Positions 1 to 12,409 of a stretch of DNA of 45,719 nucleotides are shown piece by piece. The notes under the pieces were generated by a model. That model was not told the DNA's origin, did no database searches, and saw only the letters and a program-made list of their open reading frames with translations. This DNA is from a marine gamma proteobacterium HTCC2148 (GTDB taxonomy: Bacteria; Pseudomonadota; Gammaproteobacteria; Pseudomonadales; Halieaceae), in the NCBI GenBank assembly GCA_000156295.1, contig DS999223.1:261442-307160 (forward strand), given 5' to 3'. Made by a program: the position numbers and the translations under genes. Numbering within the stretch: position 1 is the stretch's first letter; every line of letters starts with the position of its first letter.

Positions 1-864
1 CTCGTCAATACGGGAGACATCACCGATTTCTTCCAGCATATCCAGCACAGCCTCGTTAGCGCCTCCGTGGGAGGGCCCCCAAAGGGCAGCAATACCAGCG
101 GCAATGCAGGCGAAGGGGTTGGCGCCGGAGGAGCCTGCCAGTCGCACCGTCGATGTGGACGCGTTTTGCTCGTGATCAGCGTGCAGCAGGAAAATACGGT
201 CCATGGCCTTGGCCAGAACCGGGCTGACGTTGCTCTTCTCGCAGGGCACGCCAAACATCATGTGAAGAAAGTTTTCAGCGTAGCTCATGCTGTTATCGGG
301 GTACATGAAAGGCTGGCCGATAGAGAATTTGTAGCTCATTGCTGCGATAGTTGGCATTTTGGCGATCAGGCGAAAGGCAGCAATTTCGCGGCTGCGCTCA
401 TCAGAAATATCCAGCGAGTCATGGTAGAAGGCAGAGAGTGCGCCAACCACGCCACACATAATGGCCATCGGGTGGGAATCACGACGGAAGCCGTTGAAGA
501 AATGGGCCAGTTGTTCGTGGACCATGGTATGGCTGGTGACAGTGCGGACAAACGACTCTTTTTCTTCTTCAGAAGGAAGTTCGCCGTAAAGAAGCAGGTA
601 GCAGGTCTCAAGATAGTCGGAGTGCTCGGCCAGCTGTTCAATGGGGTAGCCGCGGTGCAACAGGACGCCTTTGCCGCCATCGATATAGGTAATCTGTGAT
701 TCGCAAGCGGCGGTAGAGACAAAACCCGGATCGTAAGTGAACAAGCCCTGCCCGGTGAGGCTGCCCACATCTACAACGTCTGGCCCCAGCGTCCCTGAAT
801 AAATAGGTAGGTCAATAGCCTCGTCAATTCCATCGATAGAAAGAGTGGCTTTTTTGTCGCTCAT
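1..864 (-). CDS. gltA: Citrate synthase, N-terminal 288 codons (runs off left edge)
   Basis: Citrate synthase condenses acetyl-CoA and oxaloacetate to citrate, the entry step of the TCA cycle, in the cytoplasm. The reverse strand reads open from ATG at 864 down to base 1 with no stop, so the C-terminal third lies outside the window. The product begins [12 protein letters not shown]. It contains the substrate-binding [10 protein letters not shown] segment and the [10 protein letters not shown] segment, which carry the two active-site histidines of hexameric type II citrate synthases. The catalytic aspartate would lie beyond the edge. The gene is divergent from sdhCDAB, as in Pseudomonas, and has its own strong promoter at 900-927. 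The sequence looks intact as far as it goes. Confidence 0.96.
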   Translation of the reverse strand, partial: MSDKKATLSIDGIDEAIDLPIYSGTLGPDVVDVGSLTGQGLFTYDPGFVSTAACESQITYIDGGKGVLLHRGYPIEQLAEHSDYLETCYLLLYGELPSEEEKESFVRTVTSHTMVHEQLAHFFNGFRRDSHPMAIMCGVVGALSAFYHDSLDISDERSREIAAFRLIAKMPTIAAMSYKFSIGQPFMYPDNSMSYAENFLHMMFGVPCEKSNVSPVLAKAMDRIFLLHADHEQNASTSTVRLAGSSGANPFACIAAGIAALWGPSHGGANEAVLDMLEEIGDVSRIDE

Positions 865-899
865 AAAGGGGTCCTGCTTGATATATCCATGGGGTGCTC

Positions 900-927
900 A
901 CTATAAAGTCTCAATGCTTTTTGTCAA
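900..927 (-). promoter_or_regulatory. sigma70 promoter of gltA
   Basis: On the minus strand a perfect -35 hexamer TTGACA (927-922) is followed after 16 bases by TATAGT (905-900), about 36 bases upstream of the gltA ATG. It sits in the roughly 300-bp gltA-sdhC divergent region. The hexamers are seen directly; promoter activity is inferred. Confidence 0.75.
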
Positions 928-1050
928 TCGGCCTCAAGCTAAAGTCGGCTATCTTGCGGGCGAAAAGACGCTAAAATCCAGGAACCGGTTTTTAGATGAT
1001 CGCCGAAGATGGAAACAAATCAATTTATCTCGACAAACTCGGTCTCAAGT

Positions 1051-1079
1051 TTGTAATTGATACGCTAAGTCCTTATAAT
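1051..1079 (+). promoter_or_regulatory. sigma70 promoter of the sdh operon
   Basis: TTGTAA (1051-1056), a 17-base spacer and a perfect TATAAT (1074-1079) point toward sdhC. They predict a 5' leader of about 80 bases. Apart from this promoter and the gltA promoter, I see no gene in the 865-1167 intergenic stretch. Confidence 0.75.
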
Positions 1080-1167
1080 TTCGCGCGTTTTAGCTGCTCA
1101 CTCTTTTTGAGCTGAGTGATCTGCAGCAGGCCGCTGAGCCGTACACACTTATCGCCTATTGGCATCA

Positions 1168-1557
1168 ATGATGGTATCCAAAGTGAAAGATAATCGCCCC
1201 GTTAATCTGGACATCGGCACCATGCGACTTCCTATCACCGCGTGGGCGTCGATTACCCACCGCGCCACTGGCGTGATCCTCTTCGTCGGCATGGGCATTT
1301 TGCTCTGGCTGCTGGACACCAGCCTCGCCGGCCCGGACGGGTTTGCGTTTGTGCAGGAAAGCCTGGGCGGTTTCGTTGCCAAGTTTGTGATCTGGGGCCT
1401 GGTAACGGCCCTGATTTATCACTCCCTGGCCGGTGTTAAACACTTAATCATGGATTTTGGGGTGGGGGAAACGATGGAAGGAGGCATTCTTGGTGCCCGG
1501 ATCGTCATCGCCCTGTCTGTCGTGCTCTCTCTGCTTACGGTGATCTGGATATGGTAA
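1168..1557 (+). CDS. sdhC: Succinate dehydrogenase cytochrome b556 subunit SdhC
   Basis: SdhC is one of two membrane anchors of complex II; it binds heme b and ubiquinone and holds SdhAB on the inner membrane. The product has the family opening KDNRPVNLDIGTMRLPITA, the SITHRATG segment, three hydrophobic helices and the YHSLAGVKHLIMDFG segment containing the conserved heme-ligand region. A TTG at 1159 is an alternative start, but ATG at 1168 or 1171 gives the N-terminus closest in length to E. coli SdhC. The 3' end overlaps sdhD by 7 bases (ATGGTAA), which implies translational coupling. No strong Shine-Dalgarno is visible, so the exact start is uncertain by a few codons. Confidence 0.93.
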   Translation: MMVSKVKDNRPVNLDIGTMRLPITAWASITHRATGVILFVGMGILLWLLDTSLAGPDGFAFVQESLGGFVAKFVIWGLVTALIYHSLAGVKHLIMDFGVGETMEGGILGARIVIALSVVLSLLTVIWIW

Positions 1558-1910
1558 AGTCAGTAACAAGTTTTGGTCGTTCCGGCCTGTCCGATTGGCT
1601 CCTGCAGCGCGTTAGCGGTGTCATTCTCCTTGCTTATGCAATTTGCCTTGGCGGCACTCTTGTCATCGGTGTTAATTACGCCCAGTGGCAAGCTATGTTT
1701 GCAAGTACGGGCATGCGCGTCTTCACATTGCTGGCCATTTTGTCCCTCGCAGCGCACGCATGGATCGGCATGTGGGCCGTTGGAACCGACTACTTGACTG
1801 AGCGCATGTTGGGCACCAAAGGAAATCTATTGCGTTTGGCTTTTCAAATTGGTTGCAGTCTGGCGATCTTTGTTTATGTGATCTGGGGAACCCAGATCCT
1901 CTGGGGTTAA
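1551..1910 (+). CDS. sdhD: Succinate dehydrogenase membrane anchor subunit SdhD
   Basis: SdhD is the second membrane anchor of complex II and forms the quinone and heme pocket with SdhC. The 119-residue product has three transmembrane segments at roughly residues 17-40, 55-80 and 92-117. The AHAWIGMWAVGTDYLTER stretch contains the conserved histidine and the Asp-Tyr pair that lines the quinone site in the E. coli enzyme. It overlaps the sdhC stop by 7 bases and lies 6 bases before sdhA. Size and order fit the family. Confidence 0.93.
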   Translation: MVKSVTSFGRSGLSDWLLQRVSGVILLAYAICLGGTLVIGVNYAQWQAMFASTGMRVFTLLAILSLAAHAWIGMWAVGTDYLTERMLGTKGNLLRLAFQIGCSLAIFVYVIWGTQILWG

Positions 1911-1916
1911 AACACT

Positions 1917-3689
1917 ATGTCCGGAATTCGTACTCTTTCATTCGACGGCGTTATCGTCGGTGGCGGCGGCGCTGGTATGCGCGCAGCCTTGCAACTTGCC
2001 CAGTCTGGTTACAAGACGGCGGTAATCTCCAAGGTTTTTCCCACTCGTTCTCACACCGTTTCCGCTCAGGGTGGCATCACCTGTGCCATTGCCAGTGCTG
2101 ACCCCAACGACGATTGGCGCTGGCATATGTATGACACCGTCAAGGGTTCCGATTACATCGGCGACCAGGATGCGATCGAGTACATGTGTTCGGTGGGCCC
2201 AGAGGCCGTTTTCGAACTGGAGCACATGGGACTTCCGTTCTCTCGCACCGAGGAAGGGCGCATTTATCAGCGTCCTTTTGGCGGCCAGTCAAAAGGCCCC
2301 GATGATCCGACCCAGGCTGCCCGCACCTGCGCCGCAGCGGATCGCACCGGCCACGCTCTGTTGCATACTCTTTACCAGGGCAACATGAAGAACAACACAG
2401 TCTTCTTTAACGAGTGGTATGCCACTGATATCGTTAAGAACCAGGATGGAGCCGTGGTTGGCGTCATTGCCATTTGCATGGAAACGGGCGAGACGGTCTA
2501 CGTCAAGTCCAAGGCAACCGTCTTCGCCACTGGCGGCGCGGGTCGCATCTATGCGTCTACTACCAACGCACACATTAATACCGGTGATGGCATCGGAATG
2601 GCGCTGCGAGCTGGCTTCCCAGTTCAGGACATTGAGATGTGGCAGTTTCACCCCACTGGAATCGCCGGTGCAGGTACTCTGGTGACAGAGGGCTGTCGCG
2701 GTGAGGGTGGTTACCTGATCAATAAGGATGGTGAGCGCTTTATGGAGCGTTACGCACCTAATGCCAAGGACCTTGCCGGTCGCGACGTGGTGGCGCGATC
2801 AATGGTACTGGAGATTCTGGAGGGCAGGGGTTGTGGTCCTGAAGGCGACCATGTTTACCTCAAACTGGATCATCTGGGCGAAGATGTTCTTGAGTCCCGT
2901 CTGCCGGGTATTCTCGAGCTGTCTCGTACCTTTGCCCATGCCGACCCTATTAAAGAGCCCATCCCCGTTGTGCCGACCTGTCACTACATGATGGGCGGCA
3001 TACCAACCAATGTGAACGGACAAGCGCTGACGGTCGATGCGAACGGTAACGATCAAATTATTCCCGGGCTTTACGCCTGTGGTGAGGTCGCTTGCGTGTC
3101 CGTCCATGGCGCTAACCGCCTCGGCGGTAACTCTTTACTCGACCTGGTAGTCTTCGGTCGCGCCTCCGGGCTTTATATCGAGAACGCCCTGCGCGACGGC
3201 ATCGAAATGCGTGACGCGTCAGAGTCTGACCTGGAAGCTGCCACGGCCCGCCTCGATAAACTCAACAGCACCGATGCCACTGAGAATGTTGCCGATCTGC
3301 GCAAGGAACTGCAAAACACGATGCAGAACCACTTCGGCGTATTCCGTAATGCAGAGTTCATGCAAGAAGGCATAAAGAAACTGGCTGGGCTGCGTGAGCG
3401 TATTGAAAACGTTGGTCTGGCTGACAAGAGCATGGTGTTTAATACGGCGCGTATCGAGGCGCTGGAGTTGCACAATTTACTGGAAGTGGCGGAAGCTACA
3501 GCGATTACAGCTGAAGAGCGCAAAGAGAGCCGCGGGGCACATGCCCGTGAAGATTTCCAGGACCGCGACGACGAAAACTGGTTGTGCCATTCCATGTACT
3601 ACCCAGCAGACAAGAGCGTTGGCAAGCGTGGCGTAAACTTTGAACCCAAAACCGTTGATACATTCCAGCCCAAGGCTCGGGTTTATTAA
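1917..3689 (+). CDS. sdhA: Succinate dehydrogenase flavoprotein subunit SdhA
   Basis: SdhA oxidises succinate to fumarate and passes electrons to SdhB. The 590-residue product is full length. A dinucleotide-binding GGGGAG lies at residues 15-20. The SHTVSAQGG segment carries His46, the residue that bears the covalent FAD in this family. The [18 protein letters not shown] segment of the FAD domain and a typical C-terminal helical domain ending in FQPKARVY follow. It is the third gene of sdhCDAB, with 6 bases between it and sdhD and 12 between it and sdhB. Confidence 0.98.
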   Translation: MSGIRTLSFDGVIVGGGGAGMRAALQLAQSGYKTAVISKVFPTRSHTVSAQGGITCAIASADPNDDWRWHMYDTVKGSDYIGDQDAIEYMCSVGPEAVFELEHMGLPFSRTEEGRIYQRPFGGQSKGPDDPTQAARTCAAADRTGHALLHTLYQGNMKNNTVFFNEWYATDIVKNQDGAVVGVIAICMETGETVYVKSKATVFATGGAGRIYASTTNAHINTGDGIGMALRAGFPVQDIEMWQFHPTGIAGAGTLVTEGCRGEGGYLINKDGERFMERYAPNAKDLAGRDVVARSMVLEILEGRGCGPEGDHVYLKLDHLGEDVLESRLPGILELSRTFAHADPIKEPIPVVPTCHYMMGGIPTNVNGQALTVDANGNDQIIPGLYACGEVACVSVHGANRLGGNSLLDLVVFGRASGLYIENALRDGIEMRDASESDLEAATARLDKLNSTDATENVADLRKELQNTMQNHFGVFRNAEFMQEGIKKLAGLRERIENVGLADKSMVFNTARIEALELHNLLEVAEATAITAEERKESRGAHAREDFQDRDDENWLCHSMYYPADKSVGKRGVNFEPKTVDTFQPKARVY

Positions 3690-3701
3690 GAGGCAGAAGA
3701 A

Positions 3702-4406
3702 ATGTTGCAAGTCAGTATCTACCGCTACAATCCCGAAACGGACGCCGAACCGTCCATGCAGGATTTCCAGATCGATACCAGCGGCAAGGATCTAATGGTT
3801 CTTGATGTGCTTGAACTGATCAAGGCGCAAGACACCACGGTGGGTTACCGTCGCTCATGTCGGGAGGGCGTTTGTGGCTCCGATGGTCTGAATATGAACG
3901 GTAAAAATGGTCTAGCCTGCATCACTCCGCTGTCCGAGACAGTGAAGAGTAACAAGCTGGTGATTCGCCCTCTGCCGGGTTTGCCCGTTATCCGCGATCT
4001 GGTGGTTGATATGGGTATGTTTTACGCCCAGTACGAAAAAGTGCAGCCCTATTTACAGAATGACACCCCGGCCCCTTCCATTGAGCGCCTCCAGACTCCC
4101 GAAGACCGGGCAAAGCTGGACGGTCTTTATGAGTGCATTCTTTGTGCATGTTGCTCTACCGCATGCCCGTCATTCTGGTGGAACCCTGATCGGTTTATTG
4201 GCCCATCTGGCTTGTTGCAGGCATATCGCTTCCTGGCAGACAGCCGCGATAATGCGACTGATGAGCGCTTGGCCCAGTTGGATGACCCTTTCAGTGTATT
4301 CCGCTGCCACGGCATTCAAAATTGCGTCAACGTGTGTCCCAAGGGCTTGAATCCGACCAAAGCAATCGGTCACATACGTAACATGCTTCTCACCCGGGCG
4401 ACTTAA
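3702..4406 (+). CDS. sdhB: Succinate dehydrogenase iron-sulfur subunit SdhB
   Basis: SdhB relays electrons from FAD to ubiquinone through three Fe-S clusters. In the 234-residue product the [2Fe-2S] ligands lie in SCREGVCGSDG with Cys53 and Cys58, Asp61 replacing the third cysteine as in E. coli, and Cys73. The [4Fe-4S]/[3Fe-4S] ligands lie in CILCACCSTACP (Cys145, 148, 151, 155) and in CHGIQNCVNVCP (Cys202, 208, 212). It is the last gene of the sdh group and is followed by a hairpin at 4474-4505. Confidence 0.98.
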   Translation: MLQVSIYRYNPETDAEPSMQDFQIDTSGKDLMVLDVLELIKAQDTTVGYRRSCREGVCGSDGLNMNGKNGLACITPLSETVKSNKLVIRPLPGLPVIRDLVVDMGMFYAQYEKVQPYLQNDTPAPSIERLQTPEDRAKLDGLYECILCACCSTACPSFWWNPDRFIGPSGLLQAYRFLADSRDNATDERLAQLDDPFSVFRCHGIQNCVNVCPKGLNPTKAIGHIRNMLLTRAT

Positions 4407-4473
4407 AACATTTAAGTTGCTTTAGGTTTATATGATAAGCGATTGAAAATAGTACGTATTTTTTAGTTGAAAC

Positions 4474-4505
4474 TTGCCGCTGAAACCCAGCGGCAAACTT
4501 GTTTT
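4474..4505 (+). terminator. Hairpin terminator or attenuator between sdhB and sucA
   Basis: A perfect 9-bp stem, TTGCCGCTG / CAGCGGCAA with a 5-base loop AAACC, is followed by ACTTGTTTT. The T-run is interrupted, so termination may be partial and allow some readthrough into sucA 110 bases downstream. Confidence 0.6.
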
Positions 4506-4611
4506 AAGTGACTCGGCCACGTTCTTATCGGCACGTGGGTCGGCTGACTGCTAGACTTCGGATTTATCGGCCCAATGTTGGGCACCCAACCCCTATTCCG
4601 GAAGGGCTGAA

Positions 4612-7464
4612 ATGCAAGAAAGCTCTATGGAACTCCTGTGGCGGAGTTCTCACATTGCAGGTGGTAACGCTACCTACGTTGAAGATCTTTACGAGTCCTA
4701 TCTCAAGGACCCCAATGGTGTGCCCGAACAGTGGCGCGACTATTTCGACAAGTTGCCCCTGGTGGAATCAGACTTCGTTCATACCGAGGATATTCCCCAC
4801 TCAGTAGTCCGCGATCGCTTTGCCCAAATCAGCAAAATGCGGGTGCGCACTGAAGCGACCGTCGCTCACGACTCTCAGGCTACCGAGTATGAGCGCAAGC
4901 AGGTTAGTGTGGTGCAATTGATCTCTGCATATCGGCAGAGGGGGCACCAGAAAGCGGACCTTGATCCCCTGGGTATCGCTGAGCGTGAGCATGTGCGTGA
5001 CCTCGAGCTTTCGTTTCACGAGCTATCGCAAGCCGACTATGAGACTGTTTTTCAGACGGGAAGCCTGCATATAGGCAAAGCAGATGCCACTTTGGGAGAA
5101 ATCCACGACGCGCTGGAGAGAACCTACTGCAAATCCATCGGCGCTGAGTTCATGCACATCGTTAACACTGACGAACGCCATTGGATTATGACTCGCATGG
5201 AGTCGGTGCGCAGTGCGCCCGATTTCGGCCGGGAAGTGCAGCTGACTCTGCTGCGACACCTGATCAACGCAGAAGGCCTGGAAAAATCGCTGGGATCGAA
5301 GTACCCGGGTACGAAGCGCTTCGGTCTGGAAGGTGGCGAAAGCTTGATTCCAATGCTGGAAGAAATGATTCAGCGCTCAGGCAACCACGGCGTGCAGGAA
5401 ATCGTTATTGGCATGGCTCACCGGGGCCGCTTGAATGTATTGATCAATGTACTCGGTAAGAATCCTTCAGAGCTGTTCGATGAATTTGAAGGCAAGGTTG
5501 AGTACGAAACCTCTGGTGACGTGAAGTACCACCAAGGTTTCTCTTCCAACGTGATGACCGCTGGCGGGGAGCTCCACCTGGCTTTGGCGTTTAATCCCTC
5601 GCACCTGGAAATTGTGTCACCCGTAGTCGAGGGCTCAGTGCGCGCTCGGCAGGAGCGGCGCAAGGATGAAAATGGCGAGCTCGTTACGCCTATTGTGATT
5701 CACGGTGACGCTGCCTTTGCCGGTCAGGGGGTCGTGATGGAAACATTCCAGATGTCCCAGACGCGTGCTTACAAGACGGGCGGCACCATCCACATCGTGC
5801 TTAATAATCAGGTAGGGTTTACGACTCACAAGCGTGAAGACGCGCGTTCTACCGAATACTGCACCGACGTTGCCAAGATGGTGCAGGCGCCGATTTTTCA
5901 TGTCAACGCCGACGATCCAGAGGCGGTCCTGTTTGTGACTCAAATGGCCGTCGATTATCGAACCGAGTTCAGGAAAGACGTTGTCATTGATTTGATTTGT
6001 TATCGACGTCGCGGTCATAACGAAGCGGACGAACCTTCCGTGACGCAACCTTTGATGTACCAGACGATCCGCAAACACAAGACTACGCGCGATTTGTACG
6101 CGGCCAAACTCGTTGGCATTGGCGCAGTGACAGAGGAAGAAGATAAGTACCTGGTTGACCGGTATCGCGAGTCCCTGGACAGGGGAGAGCCGCTGGTGAG
6201 CAGCCTGGTCAGCAAGCCCAACAAAACATTGTATGTAGACTGGTCTCCTTATATCGGTCATGTGTGGACCGATGAAGCCGATACCACGATCGATATTCAT
6301 AAGCTGCAAACTTTGGCTCACGATATCAATGTGCCGCCGGATAACTTTCCGATTCAGCGCCAGGTCGCTAAAATTCTTGAGGACAGGCGGAAGATGGGAG
6401 CAGGGGCAGCGCCAATCAACTGGGGCTTCGCTGAGACCATGGCTTATGCCAGCGTGTTGGAGGCAGGTTACCCTGTGCGTCTGACCGGGCAAGATGTGGG
6501 TCGCGGTACTTTCTCTCACCGTCATGCGGTCCTGCACAATCAGAAAGAAGAAGGCAGTTATATCCCACTGCAACACGTGTCAAAGGACCAGGCTTCCTTT
6601 GATATTTACGATTCTTTACTTTCAGAAGAAGCTGTACTGGCTTTTGAGTATGGCTATGCCACAACTTTGCCTCAGGGCCTGGTGATATGGGAGGCCCAGT
6701 TTGGTGACTTTGCCAATGGCGCCCAGGTGGTGATCGATCAGTTTATTACCAGCGGTGAGCACAAGTGGCAGCGCCTTTGTGGTTTGACTATGCTGTTGCC
6801 TCACGGTTACGAGGGGCAGGGGCCAGAGCATTCGTCGGCACGTCTGGAGCGTTTCTTACAACTTTGTGCCGAGCATAATATTCAGGTGTGTGTACCTACA
6901 ACACCTGCGCAGGTTTTTCACATGCTGCGCCGACAGGCCATTCGTCCTTTGCGCAAGCCATTGGTGGTGATGTCTCCCAAAAGCCTGCTGCGCCACAAGG
7001 AAGCAGTGTCGACGGTCGAAGATCTGGCCGAAGGGCAGTTCTATAACGTTCTGGACGAGTCCGATGACCTGGATAAGACCAAAGTCACGCGCGTGGTCAT
7101 TTGTAGCGGTAAAGTCTACTACGACTTACGAGCCGCGCGCAGAACTCGAAACATCGACGATATCGCTATTATTCGGATGGAACAGCTTTATCCCTTCCCG
7201 GAAGGAGATTTGCTGGATGTGTTGCAGCAGTACCCGAGCTTGAAAGAAGCAGTGTGGTGTCAGGAAGAACCCATGAATCAGGGTGCCTGGTACTCCAGTC
7301 AGCATCATATGCGTCGAGCATTAGCCAACCACAAGAAAGAGGCTTATCTGCACTTTGTTGGCAGAGAAGGCTCGGCGTCAAGTGCGGCGGGTTATATGGC
7401 TCTACATTTGGAACAACTTGAATCATTTATCAACCAAGCCCTGGCACCTGAGGTGCCGCGGTAG
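4612..7464 (+). CDS. sucA: 2-Oxoglutarate dehydrogenase E1 component
   Basis: SucA is the thiamine-diphosphate E1 of the 2-oxoglutarate dehydrogenase complex; it decarboxylates 2-oxoglutarate and succinylates the lipoyl group of SucB. The 950-residue product is full length. It opens with the E2-binding N-terminal segment (LLWRSSHIAGGNATYVEDLY), and has the HRGRLNVL motif. GDAAFAGQG plus a later NNQVGFTT form the ThDP/Mg site. The C-terminal region resembles the transketolase pyrimidine and C-terminal domains. The start at 4612 matches the family N-terminus and has GGAAGGG upstream. It is the first gene of sucAB-lpdA-sucCD. Confidence 0.98.
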   Translation: MQESSMELLWRSSHIAGGNATYVEDLYESYLKDPNGVPEQWRDYFDKLPLVESDFVHTEDIPHSVVRDRFAQISKMRVRTEATVAHDSQATEYERKQVSVVQLISAYRQRGHQKADLDPLGIAEREHVRDLELSFHELSQADYETVFQTGSLHIGKADATLGEIHDALERTYCKSIGAEFMHIVNTDERHWIMTRMESVRSAPDFGREVQLTLLRHLINAEGLEKSLGSKYPGTKRFGLEGGESLIPMLEEMIQRSGNHGVQEIVIGMAHRGRLNVLINVLGKNPSELFDEFEGKVEYETSGDVKYHQGFSSNVMTAGGELHLALAFNPSHLEIVSPVVEGSVRARQERRKDENGELVTPIVIHGDAAFAGQGVVMETFQMSQTRAYKTGGTIHIVLNNQVGFTTHKREDARSTEYCTDVAKMVQAPIFHVNADDPEAVLFVTQMAVDYRTEFRKDVVIDLICYRRRGHNEADEPSVTQPLMYQTIRKHKTTRDLYAAKLVGIGAVTEEEDKYLVDRYRESLDRGEPLVSSLVSKPNKTLYVDWSPYIGHVWTDEADTTIDIHKLQTLAHDINVPPDNFPIQRQVAKILEDRRKMGAGAAPINWGFAETMAYASVLEAGYPVRLTGQDVGRGTFSHRHAVLHNQKEEGSYIPLQHVSKDQASFDIYDSLLSEEAVLAFEYGYATTLPQGLVIWEAQFGDFANGAQVVIDQFITSGEHKWQRLCGLTMLLPHGYEGQGPEHSSARLERFLQLCAEHNIQVCVPTTPAQVFHMLRRQAIRPLRKPLVVMSPKSLLRHKEAVSTVEDLAEGQFYNVLDESDDLDKTKVTRVVICSGKVYYDLRAARRTRNIDDIAIIRMEQLYPFPEGDLLDVLQQYPSLKEAVWCQEEPMNQGAWYSSQHHMRRALANHKKEAYLHFVGREGSASSAAGYMALHLEQLESFINQALAPEVPR

Positions 7465-7485
7465 TCATAGCGCGAAGGAATACTT

Positions 7486-8712
7486 ATGGCGATTGAAATT
7501 AAGGCTCCAGCTTTTCCCGAGTCGGTAGCAGATGGCGAAGTAGCAGCCTGGCATAAGCAGGAAGGTGAGGCCGTTTCCCGCGATGAACTTATTGTCGAAA
7601 TTGAGACCGACAAAGTGGTGATGGAAGTCGTTGCACCTGAAGATGGCGTGCTGGCAAAAATGCATGTTCAGGAAGGCGACACCATTGAAAGCGAGCAACT
7701 GCTGGCGACTTTGGAACAGGGCGTCGCTGTTGCCGCGCCAGCTGCAGAGGATTCTACTGCAGAGGTTCCTGCCATTGAGGCTGCTGCTGAGGAAGATGTC
7801 GCGGCCTTGTTGGGTCCCGCTGCCAGACAATTAGTGGAAGAACATCAGCTGGATATCGGCAAAATCTCGGGCACCGGCAAGAACGGACGAATCACCAAAG
7901 AAGATATCTTAAAACACATGAAAGACGCCGCCAGTGCCGCGCCAGTTACCGCCGCACCAGAGCCACAGCCGGCCGCAGTGCCCGATGTTCCAGTAGCACC
8001 CACTGGAGAGAGGGTAGAGAAACGGGTTCCCATGACCCGAATGCGGGCGAAGATTGCAGAGCGCTTGCTCAATGCTACTCAGGAAACAGCCATGCTGACG
8101 ACCTTTAACGAGGTTAATATGGCGCCGATGATGGCCTTGCGCAGCAAGTACAGAGAAAAATTCGAGAAAGCGCATAACGGCACCCGCCTCGGATTCATGG
8201 GTATGTTTGTAAAAGCGGCCTGTGAAGCGTTGAAGCGATACCCCGAAGTGAATGCCTCCATAGACGGTAACGATGTTGTTTATCACGGCTATCAGGATAT
8301 TGGTGTCGCGGTCTCTACCGAAGGAGGTCTGGTCGTGCCAGTGCTGCGCGATGCTGACTTTATGAGCGTCGCCGATGTGGAAGCTGCAATCCGCGATATG
8401 GGCTTGCGTGCACGTGATAATAAACTGACCATTGAGGACATGACTGGAGGTACCTTTACCGTCACGAACGGAGGCGTTTTTGGCTCACTGATGTCTACGC
8501 CTATCCTCAATCCTCCGCAGACGGGCATCTTGGGTATGCACAAGATACAGGAGCGTCCCATGGCCGTTAATGGTGAGGTGGTGATATTGCCGATGATGTA
8601 CTTGGCATTGTCTTATGACCACCGCCTGGTCGATGGCAAGAGCGCAGTGCAATTCCTGGTGGCCGTCAAAGACCTGATCGAGGACCCGGCACGCATCCTG
8701 CTGCAGCTGTGA
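7486..8712 (+). CDS. sucB: 2-Oxoglutarate dehydrogenase E2 (dihydrolipoyl succinyltransferase)
   Basis: SucB forms the core of the 2-oxoglutarate dehydrogenase complex and transfers succinyl groups to CoA. The 408-residue product starts with a lipoyl domain whose ETDKVVMEV motif places the lipoylated lysine at residue 43. An Ala/Pro/Glu-rich linker follows, then a peripheral subunit-binding domain around residues 105-145 ([14 protein letters not shown]), a second Ala/Pro linker, and the catalytic acyltransferase domain ending in [10 protein letters not shown] with the active-site histidine. AAGGA lies upstream of the ATG. Confidence 0.98.
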   Translation: MAIEIKAPAFPESVADGEVAAWHKQEGEAVSRDELIVEIETDKVVMEVVAPEDGVLAKMHVQEGDTIESEQLLATLEQGVAVAAPAAEDSTAEVPAIEAAAEEDVAALLGPAARQLVEEHQLDIGKISGTGKNGRITKEDILKHMKDAASAAPVTAAPEPQPAAVPDVPVAPTGERVEKRVPMTRMRAKIAERLLNATQETAMLTTFNEVNMAPMMALRSKYREKFEKAHNGTRLGFMGMFVKAACEALKRYPEVNASIDGNDVVYHGYQDIGVAVSTEGGLVVPVLRDADFMSVADVEAAIRDMGLRARDNKLTIEDMTGGTFTVTNGGVFGSLMSTPILNPPQTGILGMHKIQERPMAVNGEVVILPMMYLALSYDHRLVDGKSAVQFLVAVKDLIEDPARILLQL

Positions 8713-8757
8713 TACCAATTGCATCCACTCAGGCCATGGCCGCGAGTGCATATTTAA

Positions 8758-10215
<1,458 letters not shown>

Positions 10216-10341
10216 ACTTCGCTCGCGCGCGTAAATCAAGAATAATCGCCAGCGTTCGCGAGTAACCAAGGGGCTTCTTGCAGCTAAGTCGCAAAAGCCG
10301 AAACTAGAGCAGCAATAGCTATTTAAAAAACAGGACAACAC

Positions 10342-11511
10342 ATGAATCTTCATGAGTACCAGGGCAAGCAACTGTTTGCCGACTACGGATTGCCGGTTTC
10401 TAAAGGGTATGCGGTTGATACTCCACTGGAAGCGGCAGAAGCGGCCGATTTGATTGGTGGCGACATGTGGGTAGTAAAAGCCCAGGTGCACGCCGGCGGT
10501 CGCGGCAAGGCTGGCGGAGTGAAGCTGGTTAAGACCAAAGATGAAATTCGCGAATTTGCCTCGAACTGGCTGGGCAAGAACCTGGTGACCTACCAGACTG
10601 ATGAGAACGGCCAGCCGGTCAGCAAGATTCTGGTTGAGTCCTGCACTGATATTGCAGAAGAGTTATATCTTGGCGCAGTTGTCGATCGTTCTTCTCGCCG
10701 CATTGTTTTCATGGCCTCCACTGAGGGTGGCGTAGAAATTGAAACCGTTGCAGAAGAAACTCCAGAAAAGATTCTTCGCGCTACAGTTGACCCCCTGGTG
10801 GGCCCGCAACCCTATCAGGGACGTGAATTGGCTTTCCAGTTGGGTCTGGCAGGCGAGCAGATTAAACAGTTCGTGAAAATTTTCATGGGCCTTGCGCAGA
10901 TGTTTATCGATAAGGATCTCGCACTCATTGAAATTAATCCGCTGGTGATCACAGACGAAGGTAATCTTCACTGCCTGGACGCCAAACTGGGAGTCGATAG
11001 CAATGCCCTGTATCGCCAGCCTCAGTTGCGCGAGATGCACGACCCTTCGCAGGATGATGAGCGCGAGTCGCATGCGGCACAGTGGGAACTCAACTATGTA
11101 GCCCTTGACGGCAACATTGGTTGCATGGTCAACGGCGCAGGCCTGGCCATGGGTACCATGGACATCGTTGCCTTACACGGCGGCTTCCCCGCCAATTTTC
11201 TGGACGTGGGCGGCGGTGCCACCAAAGAGCGTGTCTCTGAGGCGTTTAAGATCATTCTTTCAGACGACAATGTTAAGGCGGTGCTCATCAATATCTTCGG
11301 CGGCATTGTTCGCTGTGACCTCATTGCAGAGGGTGTTATTGGGGCGGTTGAAGAGATCGGTGTTGAAGTGCCGGTTGTTGTGCGCCTTGAGGGCAATAAC
11401 GCGGAACTGGGCCAAAAAGTATTGGCCGACAGTGGTTTAAATATTATTGCCGCCACCAGCCTCACAGACGCTGCTCAGCAGGCAGTTAAAGCAGCAGGAG
11501 GAGCGGCATAA
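10342..11511 (+). CDS. sucC: Succinyl-CoA synthetase beta subunit
   Basis: SucC is the ATP-grasp subunit of succinyl-CoA synthetase, which couples succinyl-CoA hydrolysis to nucleotide triphosphate formation. The 389-residue product begins [19 protein letters not shown] and contains the nucleotide-binding [17 protein letters not shown] loop and the C-terminal [14 protein letters not shown] segment of the ligase domain. The stop overlaps the sucD start by one base (TAATG). A 126-base gap separates it from lpdA, in which I see no convincing promoter or terminator. Confidence 0.98.
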   Translation: MNLHEYQGKQLFADYGLPVSKGYAVDTPLEAAEAADLIGGDMWVVKAQVHAGGRGKAGGVKLVKTKDEIREFASNWLGKNLVTYQTDENGQPVSKILVESCTDIAEELYLGAVVDRSSRRIVFMASTEGGVEIETVAEETPEKILRATVDPLVGPQPYQGRELAFQLGLAGEQIKQFVKIFMGLAQMFIDKDLALIEINPLVITDEGNLHCLDAKLGVDSNALYRQPQLREMHDPSQDDERESHAAQWELNYVALDGNIGCMVNGAGLAMGTMDIVALHGGFPANFLDVGGGATKERVSEAFKIILSDDNVKAVLINIFGGIVRCDLIAEGVIGAVEEIGVEVPVVVRLEGNNAELGQKVLADSGLNIIAATSLTDAAQQAVKAAGGAA

Positions 11512-12383
11512 TGAGCGTTCTCATAGACAAAAATACCAAAGTTATCTGCCAGGGCTTCACTGGTTCACAGGGCACCTTCCACTCAGAGCAGGCTATCGAA
11601 TACGGCACGAAGATGGTCGGTGGTGTGACCCCCGGTAAAGGCGGGCAGGAACATCTTGGCTTGCCCGTTTTTAACACCGTTGTCGAAGCCGTGGCAGCGA
11701 CTGGCGCAGATGCGTCTGTGATTTACGTTCCGGCACCGTTTTGTAAGGACTCAATCCTGGAAGCGGCCAATGGTGGCGTAAAGCTGATTGTGTGCATTAC
11801 CGAGGGAATTCCAACACTTGATATGCTCGAAGCAAAGGTTAAATGTGATGAGTTGGGTGTACGACTGGTTGGGCCTAACTGTCCCGGAGTCATTACTCCC
11901 GGTGAGTGCAAGATCGGTATCATGCCCGGCCATATTCATCTGCCCGGGAAGGTAGGCATTGTATCGCGCTCGGGCACCCTGACCTACGAAGCGGTTAAGC
12001 AGACCACTGACGCAGGCTACGGACAATCGACTTGCGTAGGCATAGGTGGCGATCCCATACCGGGTTCTAACTTTATCGATATTCTGGAGATGTTCCAGAA
12101 TGACCCTGCTACCGAAGCTATCGTTATGATTGGTGAAATTGGTGGTACCGCGGAAGAGGAAGCAGCGGCCTACATCAAGGCTAACGTGACCAAGCCGGTG
12201 GTGTCCTACATTGCCGGTGTGACAGCGCCCAAAGGCAAGCGCATGGGACATGCTGGCGCGATTATTTCCGGTGGCAAGGGAACGGCGGATGAGAAGTTTG
12301 CAGCCCTGGAAGACGCCGGTGTAAAGACCGTTCGCTCGCTGGCTGAAATCGGCACTGCTTTAGGTGAGATTACCGGCTGGTAA
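11511..12383 (+). CDS. sucD: Succinyl-CoA synthetase alpha subunit
   Basis: SucD binds CoA and carries the phosphohistidine intermediate of succinyl-CoA synthetase. The 290-residue product contains the N-terminal CoA-binding fold ([20 protein letters not shown]), the [10 protein letters not shown] segment, and [15 protein letters not shown] with the phosphorylated histidine. It is translationally coupled to sucC by the TAATG overlap and ends the TCA operon. A strong terminator follows at 12410-12441. Confidence 0.98.
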   Translation: MSVLIDKNTKVICQGFTGSQGTFHSEQAIEYGTKMVGGVTPGKGGQEHLGLPVFNTVVEAVAATGADASVIYVPAPFCKDSILEAANGGVKLIVCITEGIPTLDMLEAKVKCDELGVRLVGPNCPGVITPGECKIGIMPGHIHLPGKVGIVSRSGTLTYEAVKQTTDAGYGQSTCVGIGGDPIPGSNFIDILEMFQNDPATEAIVMIGEIGGTAEEEAAAYIKANVTKPVVSYIAGVTAPKGKRMGHAGAIISGGKGTADEKFAALEDAGVKTVRSLAEIGTALGEITGW

Positions 12384-12409
12384 TTGCAACTTTAAAGGCG
12401 CAACACGTT

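Noticed and set aside
67-699. Long plus-strand frame at the left edge
   Set aside because: It is the antisense of the citrate synthase gene; the minus frame gives a clean GltA with active-site histidines.
5635-6576. 313-residue minus-strand frame inside sucA
   Set aside because: It is a shadow of sucA with no recognisable domain; sucA is full length and intact on the plus strand.
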